Positions 1 through 5,496 of a stretch of 5,496 bases of DNA are shown in pieces (position 1 is the stretch's first letter; every line of letters begins with the position of its first letter). This DNA comes from Parachlamydiales bacterium. Its GTDB lineage: Bacteria > Chlamydiota > Chlamydiia > Chlamydiales > Simkaniaceae. The notes beneath the pieces were generated by a model that was not told where the DNA came from, searched no databases, and saw only the letters and a program-made list of their open reading frames with translations. A program made the translations under genes and the position numbers. The stretch covers positions 1-5,496 of the forward strand of contig DAOWHK010000060.1 in the NCBI GenBank assembly GCA_030641465.1, given 5' to 3'.

Positions 1-133
1 GGAGGAGTTTTTGTGCCAGGAGATCTGAATAATCCCTTAAGTCCTTGCAGGTAGCAGTAATTGCTAGTGGATCGTCCACCTGTACTAGAATATCAAAAAG
101 AGGATTTGTTGGAATTGAAAGAATATTAGTCAT
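1..133 (-). CDS. F-box/LRR protein, second copy (N-terminal part, runs off left edge)
   Basis: This is the first 44 codons of a second F-box gene, starting at ATG 133-131 and continuing beyond the left edge. The peptide is almost the same as the start of the complete F-box protein at 999-1670. There are three base differences in 133, and they cause a single replacement (Asp10 to Asn). The F-box core is intact in this part: Ile-Pro, then the FDIL helix, then the DDPLAI...TCKDLR segment. The upstream region, with an AAAAGG ribosome site 7 bases before the ATG and a TATAAT box at 169-174, is also preserved, so the copy could be expressed. It lies in the left half of a tandem duplication, downstream of a truncated priA copy. 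Whether the rest of the gene is intact cannot be seen. Function is inferred as for the complete copy: a host-directed adaptor for SCF-type ubiquitin ligases. Confidence 0.75.
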   Translation of the reverse strand, partial: MTNILSIPTNPLFDILVQVDDPLAITATCKDLRDYSDLLAQKLL

Positions 134-254
134 TATAAAACCTTTTAATTTAATTATTAATTAACAAAATTATACCATTTAACTTATTTAATTTATATAT
201 ATATTAATTATGTCGTAATAGATTGTTGTTGAATAGGTTTGGTTCAAAAAATGA
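134..254 (-). promoter_or_regulatory. Intergenic region with candidate F-box promoter (left copy)
   Basis: This very AT-rich spacer lies between the truncated priA copy and the second F-box start. On the minus strand it has a perfect TATAAT at 169-174 and an AAAAGG ribosome site just before the ATG. Between them is the 15-base inverted repeat TTAATTA-A-TAATTAA (150-164). All three are kept in the right copy, although the bases around the -10 box have changed. No good -35 hexamer is visible. A perfect TATAAT in such AT-rich DNA can arise by chance, so the promoter call rests mainly on position and on conservation between copies. Confidence 0.4.
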
Positions 255-768
255 TTACGAGAAGGTGGAGAGAGGACCTACGTCGATAAGGAGGCGTATA
301 TCCTTTGGCCATTTGAGGCTGCATTGCAGTGCATAGACGATTTTGCTAAGCTGCACCACTTTGTTTTCTTTGATGAGTAGTTTGAACCGATATTTATCTT
401 TAATTTTGGGATATCCAGAAGGGATGGGATCAAAGACTTCTGCATCTTTTGGCAGTTGATTTTTTAGAAGGGTATAGAAGTGCTTTGCGTATTGCGATGC
501 GAGCGCTTCACTTTTTCCGCTAAAGGTAAGTTTGAGGAAGTGAGAGTAGGGGGGGTAATTAAATAGTTTGCGGACTTGAAGCTCATCTTGGTAAAATTTT
601 TCGATGTTATGCGTTGCGCCGCACTGAATTGTAGGGTTGTCTTTTAGTTGCGTTTGGATGATGACTTCTCCAGGGAGTGCTCCTCGTTCAGATCTTCCGG
701 AAACTTGCACAAGGAGCTGAAAAATGTTTTCTGAGGCGCGAAAGTCAGGAATATTTAGTGCGTCGTCT
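255..768 (-). pseudogene. priA: Truncated priA copy (last 170 codons)
   Basis: This duplicated fragment matches residues 577-746 of the complete PriA at 1794-4034, down to the same TAA stop. It lacks the DNA-binding domain, Walker A and B motifs and zinc-binding region, so it cannot be a helicase. By hand count it carries 11 amino-acid replacements. One is Gly603 to Glu in helicase motif VI (GRSGRG has become GRSERG), a position that is normally conserved, which fits relaxed selection. No stop or frameshift has appeared. The frame could start at a GTG at 776 with ATG at 773, but no good ribosome site precedes these codons, and both lie within or at the edge of foreign lysS-like sequence. I read it as a passenger of the tandem duplication, not a functional gene. 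Confidence 0.92.
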
Positions 769-769
769 A
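768..769. other. Duplication junction: lysS fragment fused to priA fragment
   Basis: Going leftward on the minus strand, lysS-like coding sequence ends here and priA codon 577 begins. The five bases CGTCT at 764-768 are shared with the intact priA at 2303-2307, and the sequences differ completely at 769 and beyond. Similarity is already weak at 759-763, so the exact break could lie a few bases further left. Short homology at the joint would suit end-joining or replication slippage, but the parental lysS sequence is needed to tell. Confidence 0.8.
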
Positions 770-935
770 TCATCACTTAAGCCAACAGACTGGTTCTCAA
801 ATTTATCTAGAAGTGCACTCGCAGTATGACTTGGCGTAAAAACATGAGGATAGGGATCAATTCCCATTTCCTGAATTTCATGGAGTTTCTTCGTTTTATT
901 CGTATTAGACCTTTGGTTTGTGTATAAACTGACAT
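769..935 (-). pseudogene. lysS: lysS 5' fragment (lysyl-tRNA synthetase N-terminus, frameshifted)
   Basis: On the minus strand, the frame through base 900 encodes a stretch typical of the start of class II lysyl-tRNA synthetase: KLHEIQEMGIDPYPH, then TPSHTASALLDKFENQ. The GIDPYP signature and the following KFE are characteristic of LysS. An ATG at 935-933 starts in another frame. One missing A in the AAAA run at 894-897 would join the two frames into about 55 continuous residues beginning MSVYTQTK. After about codon 55 the sequence passes into priA at 768. The fragment ends before the OB-fold and the whole catalytic domain, so it cannot be active. It lies just downstream of the complete F-box gene, which suggests that the ancestral lysS sat there. 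The assignment comes from recognising the motif and not from a search. Confidence 0.85.
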
Positions 936-998
936 TCCTTACTCAGGCTGAGGAGAGAACTGTTAATAATATTCTTCACGAGCCCAGTCAAGAAATCG

Positions 999-1670
999 TT
1001 ATTGAGTGTCTACTATAGGGTTGTTTCCCAAATAAAGGCGCAAGTTGGGTGGAATTGTTGTCCACGGGATAGAGGTGATCTCATTCGAACTCAAATCATA
1101 GTATCGGCAGGTAAGGGGGTAATCCTGGACTTCTGTAGGTATAAATGTGAGCCGGTTCTCTGATAGTGTGACAAAATTTATGCGCTCGATAGTCAGTAGA
1201 ACCCTTGGAAAGAAATTCAAATTTAAATTTTTTAGTGTTACCTTAGTACAATCTGGTCTGTTGTTACTGATCTCCTTTATTGCAATAGTATTATCTTGAT
1301 CTGCTTTAACCTGTATATCAATCATCATCCGAATAAATCTTCGTAGTGAGACAGTCGGAAGTCCTCCATGAATGAGGTCAAGTTGCTCTCTTGGTTTTTT
1401 GTATTGCCAGCACCTGCGGTGTGTAGTTACGACTTGCTCGAAAACAACTTTAACTTTTTCAGATGCAGACAGCTCCGAATCTATAATAGGAAGAATCCGA
1501 CATAAATCTTGGGGAGGAGTTTGATTTCGAATATCAAGGAGGAGTTTTTGTGCCAGGAGATCTGAATAATCCCTTAAGTCCTTGCAGGTAGCAGTAATTG
1601 CTAGTGGATCGTCCACCTGTACTAGAATATCAAAAAGGGGGTCTGTTGGAATTGAAAGAATATTAGTCAT
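999..1670 (-). CDS. F-box / leucine-rich-repeat protein, candidate host-directed effector
   Basis: A 223-residue protein starting at ATG 1670, with AAAAGG 7 bases upstream. Residues about 4-45 resemble an F-box: Ile-Pro, FDIL, DDPLAI, then TCKDLRDYSD. This is the eukaryotic module that binds Skp1 in SCF ubiquitin ligases. The middle part (about 50-140) matches nothing I recognise. Residues about 144-220 form three to four leucine-rich repeats, including FVTLSENRLTFIP, YDLSSNEITSIP and LYLGNNPI, which would bind a target. There is no signal peptide or membrane segment. Such F-box/LRR proteins are known from amoeba-associated chlamydiae, and secretion into the host (perhaps by type III) to redirect ubiquitination is inference. 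The gene lies between priA and a lysS remnant, has its own AT-rich promoter region, and is duplicated. After the TAA stop the frame stays open for 11 more codons (998-966), hinting at a slightly longer ancestor. Confidence 0.8.
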   Translation of the reverse strand: MTNILSIPTDPLFDILVQVDDPLAITATCKDLRDYSDLLAQKLLLDIRNQTPPQDLCRILPIIDSELSASEKVKVVFEQVVTTHRRCWQYKKPREQLDLIHGGLPTVSLRRFIRMMIDIQVKADQDNTIAIKEISNNRPDCTKVTLKNLNLNFFPRVLLTIERINFVTLSENRLTFIPTEVQDYPLTCRYYDLSSNEITSIPWTTIPPNLRLYLGNNPIVDTQ

Positions 1671-2307
1671 TATAAAACCTTTTAATTTAATTATTAATTA
1701 ATACTATTATACTTATTAACTTATTTAATTTACATATATATATTAATTATGTCGTAATAGATTGTTGTTGAGTAGGTTTGGTTCAAAAAATGATTACGAG
1801 AAGGTGGAGAGAGGATCTACGTCGATAAGGAGGCGTATATCCTTTGGCCATTTAAGGCTGCATTGCAGTGCATAGACGATTTTGCTAAGCTGCACCACTT
1901 TGTTTCCTTTGATGAGTAGTTTGAAGCGATATTTGTCTTTGATTTTGGGATATCCAGAAGGGATGGGATCAAAGACTTCTGCATCTTTTGGCAGCTGATT
2001 TTTTAGAAGGGTATAGAAATGCTTTGCGTATTGCAGTGCGAGCGCTTCATTTTTTCCGCTAAAGGTTAGTTTGATGAAGTGGGAGTAGGGAGGGTAATTA
2101 AATAGTTTGCGGATGCTGAGTTCATCTTGGTAAAATCTTTCGATGTTATGCGTTGCGCCGCACTGAATTGTAGGATTGTCTTTTAGTTGCGTTTGGATGA
2201 TGACTTCTCCTGGAAGCGCTCCTCTTCCAGATCTTCCAGAAACTTGCACAAGGAGTTGAAAAATATTTTCTGAGGCGCGAAAGTCGGGAATATTTATCGC
2301 CCCGTCT
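1538..2307. repeat. Right copy of the 1.54 kb tandem duplication (part matching 1-768)
   Basis: This segment holds the last 170 codons of the intact priA, the intergenic region and the first 44 codons of the complete F-box gene. It matches bases 1-768. The full duplicated unit is inferred to run from 769 to 2307 (lysS 5' fragment, F-box gene and priA 3' end), because the offset between copies equals that length. By hand count, divergence is about 36 substitutions in 528 bases in and just after the priA tail, but only 3 in 133 within the F-box start. Confidence 0.95.
1671..1793 (-). promoter_or_regulatory. priA - F-box intergenic region with candidate promoter and ribosome site
   Basis: The spacer is very AT-rich. 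On the minus strand it carries TATAAT at 1706-1711, a 15-base inverted repeat TTAATTA-A-TAATTAA at 1687-1701 and the ribosome site AAAAGG at 1678-1683. A transcript starting about 7 bases after the -10 box would have a leader of about 28 bases, and the inverted repeat would overlap its start point, as an operator might. The region 17 bases upstream of the -10 box (TGTAAA, 1729-1734) matches the -35 consensus at only three of six positions. I see no GC-rich hairpin with a T run after the priA stop, so read-through from priA is possible. Confidence 0.45.
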
Positions 2308-4034
2308 GTATTTAATACGCAGACGAGGGTAACGGATGGGAAATGAAGTCCTTTTGCAATCATTTGAGTGCCGATGAGTACGTCTGCTTTTCCGCTCCGA
2401 AATTGTTTGAGGAGGCGATCGTGACTTCCTTTGTGCTTAGTGGTGTCTCCGTCCATTCGGATGGTACGAATATCTGGAAAAAGGGCATGGAGCGACCTTT
2501 CGACTTGCTCTGTTCCGACGCCTTTATATTGCATACTCATTCTGCTTTTGCATGTGGGACAGTCTCTTGGTGGGGGTTTTAGCTCATAGCTACACATATG
2601 GCAGCAGAGTTTATTTTCGCTTTTATGGAAGGTAAGACTTAGCGAGCAGTGGGGGCATTTGACAACTTCTTTGCAGCTTTCACACGTCTGAAAGGCGTGA
2701 TAACCCCGTCTATTGAGAAAAAGGAGGGATTGCTCCCCATTTTCCTGTCGTTTTTTTATGCCATTTATGACACTTGCTGCAAAAAGGGTGTAGCCATCAG
2801 ATTTTTGGTATTCTTCTTTCATGTCTACGATGGTAACTTTTGGAAGGGTAGCATTTTTTGTGCGGGAATTGAGTTTGTGGAGGAGATATTTTCCGGTTTG
2901 AGCGTTGTGGAGGCTCTCAAGGGAGGGGGTTGCGCTTCCAAGAATGACGGCGGATTGTGTAATTTTCCCTCGAAGAACCGCTAGATCGCGCGCATTATAG
3001 CAGGGAGCTTCGTCGGTTTGTTTATAGGAATTTTCGTGTTCTTCATCGACGATAATCAGACCGAGATTTTTTATGGGGGAAAAGATGGCAGATCTTGCGC
3101 CTATTGCAATTTGGATTTCTCCACTTCTGATGGCATGCCAGATATCAAATCTCTCTCCATCGCTAAGTCTATGGTGTAAAATTCCAATTTTTTCTTCAAA
3201 ACGGGATTTTAGTCTTTCGATAGTTTGTCCTGTGAGTGCAATTTCTGGAACAAGGAGGATCACTCCTTTTTTTAGATCTCTCGCTTTTTTCATGAGCTGG
3301 AGATAGACTTCTGTTTTTCCACTTCCTGTAATTCCATGGATTAGATGGGTATTAAAGTTGTTTTCTTTGATTGTGGAGTGAATTTTATCAAAGGTTATTT
3401 GCTGCTCGCTTGTTAAAATTTTTTCTTTTGTTTTGAAAAATTCGAATGCATGGACGGGAGATCTGTCAATTTGAATATTTTCGGAGGTAAGAATTTTTTT
3501 CTTAATAAGCGTTTCGACGGGGCTTCTCGAGGCTTTTGTTTGTTCAAGAAGTTCGCTAAGAAGTATCCCTTTGGGTTTTTGCAAGAGGATGTCGAGAACA
3601 AGAGATTGCGAGGGGGACTTTTTTCTTAAGGAGATGGAGAGCTCTTTTAGTTTTTCTTGTGTTACGGCTTTTTTAAGGAAAAGTTGCATTTTGGGTTTTA
3701 GATCTTTTCTAAGAGTGCCGGGGAGGATCATTTTAAGGGCGCGTCTTAATGAGGTGCAGTAGTAGGTGCTTATCCAGCTTGCTAATTCAAAAAGATCAGC
3801 TGGCATAAAACTATCATCTCGAATGAGTTCTGATACTTTTTGGACTTTTGGAATCTGGCTGTGAGATTTGATCTCAATAATTGTGCCTTTTCTCATGGCA
3901 GATCTTAGGGGGACAAGCACTCTTGTGCCAACTTTTGCTTTTCCATAAAGCTTATTTGGCAGGATATAGTCTAGCGGCTTATCGATTGCTTGATCTAAGA
4001 TGACGGAGACAAACTGTGTTTTAGTACATTCCAT
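1794..4034 (-). CDS. priA: PriA, primosomal replication-restart helicase
   Basis: Complete 746-residue protein, close to the usual length of about 730. PriA is a 3'-to-5' superfamily 2 DNA helicase that recognises stalled forks and D-loops and starts reloading of the replicative helicase. The N-terminal 3'-end-binding domain includes DKPLDYILP (residues 18-26). Walker A is GITGSGKT (234-241), Walker B is DEEH (330-333) and motif III is GSATPSLES (366-374). Eight zinc-binding cysteines form four CxxC pairs (451/454, 460/463, 478/481, 492/495). Motif V is GTQMIAKG (555-562) and motif VI is QVSGRSGRG (597-605). The ATG at 4034 fits the family's start but has no strong ribosome site. It lies inside the upstream gene, whose stop is 40 bases further on, so translation is probably coupled. 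The last 170 codons are duplicated at 255-768. Confidence 0.97.
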   Translation of the reverse strand: MECTKTQFVSVILDQAIDKPLDYILPNKLYGKAKVGTRVLVPLRSAMRKGTIIEIKSHSQIPKVQKVSELIRDDSFMPADLFELASWISTYYCTSLRRALKMILPGTLRKDLKPKMQLFLKKAVTQEKLKELSISLRKKSPSQSLVLDILLQKPKGILLSELLEQTKASRSPVETLIKKKILTSENIQIDRSPVHAFEFFKTKEKILTSEQQITFDKIHSTIKENNFNTHLIHGITGSGKTEVYLQLMKKARDLKKGVILLVPEIALTGQTIERLKSRFEEKIGILHHRLSDGERFDIWHAIRSGEIQIAIGARSAIFSPIKNLGLIIVDEEHENSYKQTDEAPCYNARDLAVLRGKITQSAVILGSATPSLESLHNAQTGKYLLHKLNSRTKNATLPKVTIVDMKEEYQKSDGYTLFAASVINGIKKRQENGEQSLLFLNRRGYHAFQTCESCKEVVKCPHCSLSLTFHKSENKLCCHMCSYELKPPPRDCPTCKSRMSMQYKGVGTEQVERSLHALFPDIRTIRMDGDTTKHKGSHDRLLKQFRSGKADVLIGTQMIAKGLHFPSVTLVCVLNTDGAINIPDFRASENIFQLLVQVSGRSGRGALPGEVIIQTQLKDNPTIQCGATHNIERFYQDELSIRKLFNYPPYSHFIKLTFSGKNEALALQYAKHFYTLLKNQLPKDAEVFDPIPSGYPKIKDKYRFKLLIKGNKVVQLSKIVYALQCSLKWPKDIRLLIDVDPLSTFS

Positions 4035-4761
4035 AATGAAGCTTTAAGAAAAGGGTCTTTAAAGTAGAGGGTTAAATCAGGAAGGATTAGCAAAGGGCAA
4101 TTTCCAAGCATTCTTGTGTTTTGCAAAGGCGTTTCTTTATGAAATTTTTGTAAATTTTTTGCAGTCCAAAGCATTGTATCGGGGATGATGATAAGTTTTA
4201 TATTTGAGGCTGCTAGAAAAAAATCCCAGCGGTTATCTTTTTCATAAAGGTCTATATTTACGATATGGGAGGGGGCAAAATGGATGTCGATGGCTTTTGC
4301 GATATTTTTCAAAAAGGAGAGGCCTTTTCCCCCAGTTGATAAAATAGGAATGTCTGGAATCATCTCTTTTTCTTTCCAAGTGTTTTTGATTCTAATGGCG
4401 GCTTTATCACTTGGAATTTTTTGATGCAAAATGGTAGATGGAGAGACTCTTTCAATGAGCCGTCTCATATCATCTAATGGCTCCATTGTTTTCACAGGTT
4501 TTTCTAGCACGGTAGTTGTTTCAATAGGTAGAGGAGGAGGCGTTATTTGAGGCGGTTTCTTCGGAGGGGGAGTGGCGATGGTAAGGATCGGCGGAGGAGC
4601 GGTCTTGGTAATGATAGTTTGTGGCAAAGGAGGTGCGGATTTTTTTTGGCAGGTTTTGGATCCTCTCTTAACGAGAGCTTCGTTAAAAGGATCTCATCTC
4701 TTTGAAAATTTTCAAGGAGATATTTTTTCGTGTCTTGAATGAGAAGAAGTTTTTTATTCAC
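3995..4761 (-). CDS. Proline-linker protein with degenerate uracil-DNA-glycosylase-like domain, split by a frameshift
   Basis: The start is a GTG at 4761-4759, overlapping the ftsY stop by one base. The first frame gives about 40 residues (MNKKLLLIQDTKKYLLENF...) and the second continues to the TAG at 3995. They join if one base is added in the A8 run at 4640-4647, giving 255 residues. Residues about 44-84 are a proline-rich linker, and about 93-250 are a folded domain. The layout (short N-terminal helix, Pro linker, LDDMRRLIE helix, a GGKGLSFLKNI helix, LIIIP strand, then LPDLTLYFKDPFLKASLW) resembles family 4 uracil-DNA glycosylases, whose end reads roughly HPxxLLRxPxxKxxxW. The iron-sulfur cysteines, the GEAPG motif and the HPS histidine are all missing, so glycosylase activity is unlikely. 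The remote assignment is my inference. The gene lies between ftsY and priA, overlaps both, and is probably co-expressed. It may be genuinely broken, a sequencing error or rescued by slippage. Confidence 0.65.
4640..4647 (-). other. A8 run, probable frameshift or slippage site
   Basis: The coding strand reads GCC followed by eight A and then TCC. The upstream frame enters the run as AAA AAA AAT, and the downstream frame needs nine A (AAA AAA AAA TCC). The downstream frame is closed by a TGA at 4696-4694, so the frame change must fall between about 4640 and 4693, and the A run is the obvious place. Possible causes are a base-calling error, a real deletion, transcriptional slippage adding an A, or a -1 ribosomal shift on A AAA AAT. 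Confidence 0.6.
4659..4693. repeat. Inverted repeat just upstream of the A8 run
   Basis: The arms TTAACGA (4668-4674) and TCGTTAA (4680-4686) surround a 5-base loop. They extend outward past a small bulge (CTC against A) with GATCCT (4659-4664) and AGGATC (4688-4693). In the minus-strand mRNA this makes a 13-pair hairpin ending 11 bases before the A8 run. It lies inside the coding region and is not followed by a U run in a terminator position. Structures that stimulate -1 shifting normally lie downstream of the slip site, so a role in frameshifting is doubtful. Confidence 0.5.
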
Positions 4762-5496
4762 TATTTTGCAAAAAGGGCTTCAATATAATTTTCTACGTTA
4801 AAAGGGACGAGGTCATCCATTTGCTCACCAACTCCGATATATTTCACAGGAATTCCCATTTGATGATAAATCGAGAGAATGACTCCCCCTTTTGCGGATC
4901 CATCAAGTTTTGTCAAAATCAGGCCTGTAAGAGGTGTGAACTCATTAAAAATTTTCGCTTGATCTACGGCATTTTGCCCAGTTGTTGCATCGAGAACGAG
5001 ATAGATTTCATGAGGCGCACCTGGAATTACTTTATCAGATACTCGCTTTATTTTTGCAAGCTCTTCCATGAGCTCTGTTTTTGATTGGAGGCGTCCTGCC
5101 GTGTCTGCAAGGACTAGATCTAATCCGCGCGCTTTTGCAGCGGTTAACGCATCAAAAATCACAGAAGATGGGTCTCCTCCGGGAATTCCTTTGACAATTT
5201 CAGTTTTTGTTCGTTTTGCCCAAATTTCTAGCTGCTCAGTTGCGGCTGCTCTAAAAGTGTCACCGGCTGCAAGTAGCACTTTTTGCTTCTTTTTTTGAAA
5301 TCTATATGCAAGTTTTGCGATGCTCGTTGTTTTTCCACTTCCATTGACTCCGACGATTAAAATCATTTTAGGCGATGAAGGCTCTTCTTTTAGAGGCTCT
5401 TTAATATCATTTAAGATCAGCTTTGCTTTTTCTTTTAAAAGGTGGATGATTTGATCGGGGGTAAGATCTTTGTTTTTATTTAGCTCTTTTTTGACA
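4761..5496 (-). CDS. ftsY: FtsY, signal recognition particle receptor GTPase (5' part off right edge)
   Basis: The last 244 residues are visible, ending at the TAG at 4763-4761. The frame stays open to the right edge, so the ATG at 5366 is internal and not the start. FtsY is the membrane-associated SRP receptor that docks SRP-bound ribosomes at the translocon for membrane-protein insertion. Visible residues 1-43 are part of the helical N domain. The G domain follows with all its motifs: G1 GVNGSGKTT (from residue 49), AGDTFRAAA (77-85), DTAGR (131-135), TKLDG (195-199) and the closing GVGEQMDDL (221-229). The AGDTFRAAATEQL and GVGEQMDDLVPF wording is typical of FtsY and not of Ffh, and no methionine-rich M domain follows. 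The gene heads a tight cluster with the glycosylase-like gene and priA. Confidence 0.95.
   Translation of the reverse strand, partial: VKKELNKNKDLTPDQIIHLLKEKAKLILNDIKEPLKEEPSSPKMILIVGVNGSGKTTSIAKLAYRFQKKKQKVLLAAGDTFRAAATEQLEIWAKRTKTEIVKGIPGGDPSSVIFDALTAAKARGLDLVLADTAGRLQSKTELMEELAKIKRVSDKVIPGAPHEIYLVLDATTGQNAVDQAKIFNEFTPLTGLILTKLDGSAKGGVILSIYHQMGIPVKYIGVGEQMDDLVPFNVENYIEALFAK

Larger units (their letters stand above)
1..768. repeat. Left copy of 1.54 kb tandem duplication (visible part)
   Basis: Bases 1-768 align to 1538-2307 with about 46 substitutions and one 2-base gap, by hand count. The offset is 1537 up to about base 194 and 1539 after it, because a TA run near 194-204 is two bases shorter here. 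The copy holds, in minus-strand order, the priA 3' end, the intergenic promoter region and the start of an F-box gene. Similarity stops sharply at 768/2307. Beyond that point the left side enters lysS-like sequence while the right side continues through intact priA. The left end of the repeat lies outside the window. Confidence 0.95.

Noticed and set aside
194..204. TA-rich run and surrounding AT-rich DNA as a replication origin or attachment site
   Set aside because: There are no DnaA boxes, iterons, integrase or tRNA, and the run simply differs by two bases between the copies, like a microsatellite.
255..768. Selection to keep the truncated priA copy, suggested by the lack of stops and an excess of silent differences
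   Set aside because: I counted roughly 15 replacement and 21 silent differences. That is what one expects if the intact gene collected mostly silent changes and the fragment evolved freely. With about 18 changes in the fragment, having no stop is not surprising.
1513..1550. Repeated GGAGGAGTTT in the F-box gene
   Set aside because: Two copies about 25 bases apart inside coding sequence, with no array or symmetry. This looks like codon-level coincidence.
1741..1793. Rho-independent terminator after priA
   Set aside because: No GC-rich stem followed by a T run on the minus strand. The sequence after the stop has a T run but no hairpin before it.
3413..3601. A 62-codon minus-strand open frame in a second frame inside priA
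   Set aside because: It overlaps priA residues of clear family fit and has no independent support.
2343..3762. Several plus-strand open frames of 60-110 codons opposite priA
   Set aside because: They lie wholly inside the priA coding region, read as low-complexity Phe/Ser/Cys-rich sequence and match nothing, whereas the minus strand encodes all PriA motifs.
4821..5298. Two plus-strand open frames of 76-87 codons opposite ftsY
   Set aside because: They are antisense shadows of the FtsY G domain, with no recognisable domain of their own.

Overview
The window looks like chromosome from a chlamydia-like (environmental Chlamydiae) symbiont of amoebae or other eukaryotic cells. The clues are a chlamydial-type priA and ftsY, a lysS remnant beside priA (from memory, Chlamydiaceae also keep lysS close to priA), and a eukaryote-type F-box/leucine-rich-repeat gene of the kind expanded in amoeba-associated chlamydiae. 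This assignment rests on recognition, not on a database search. Every gene lies on the minus strand, so it is read from right to left.

Right part (3995-5496): the 3' part of ftsY (SRP receptor GTPase) runs off the right edge. It overlaps by one base a gene for a proline-linker protein with a degenerate uracil-DNA-glycosylase-like C-terminal domain. That gene is split by a one-base frame change, most simply at a run of eight A. It overlaps by 40 bases the complete priA gene (replication-restart helicase, 1794-4034). The three genes form one tightly packed transcription unit.

Left part (1-2307): a 1.54 kb tandem duplication. Downstream of priA lie a complete small F-box/LRR gene (999-1670), then the first ~55 codons of a broken lysyl-tRNA synthetase gene (769-935). 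That fragment is fused at 768/769 to a second copy of the last 170 codons of priA (255-768). The same intergenic promoter region and the start of a second F-box gene (1-133) follow, running off the left edge. Bases 1-768 match 1538-2307 at about 94% (46 substitutions and one 2-base gap, counted by eye). The simplest history is an ancestral order priA - F-box - lysS in which a segment from inside priA to inside lysS was duplicated in tandem. Both outer genes would stay intact and an extra F-box gene would be gained. This predicts an intact lysS just left of the window.

Functionally, ftsY (protein targeting) and priA (replication restart) are housekeeping genes. The F-box/LRR genes are candidate secreted effectors that would act on host ubiquitin ligases. 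I see no CRISPR array, tRNA, rRNA, transposase or convincing rho-independent terminator.
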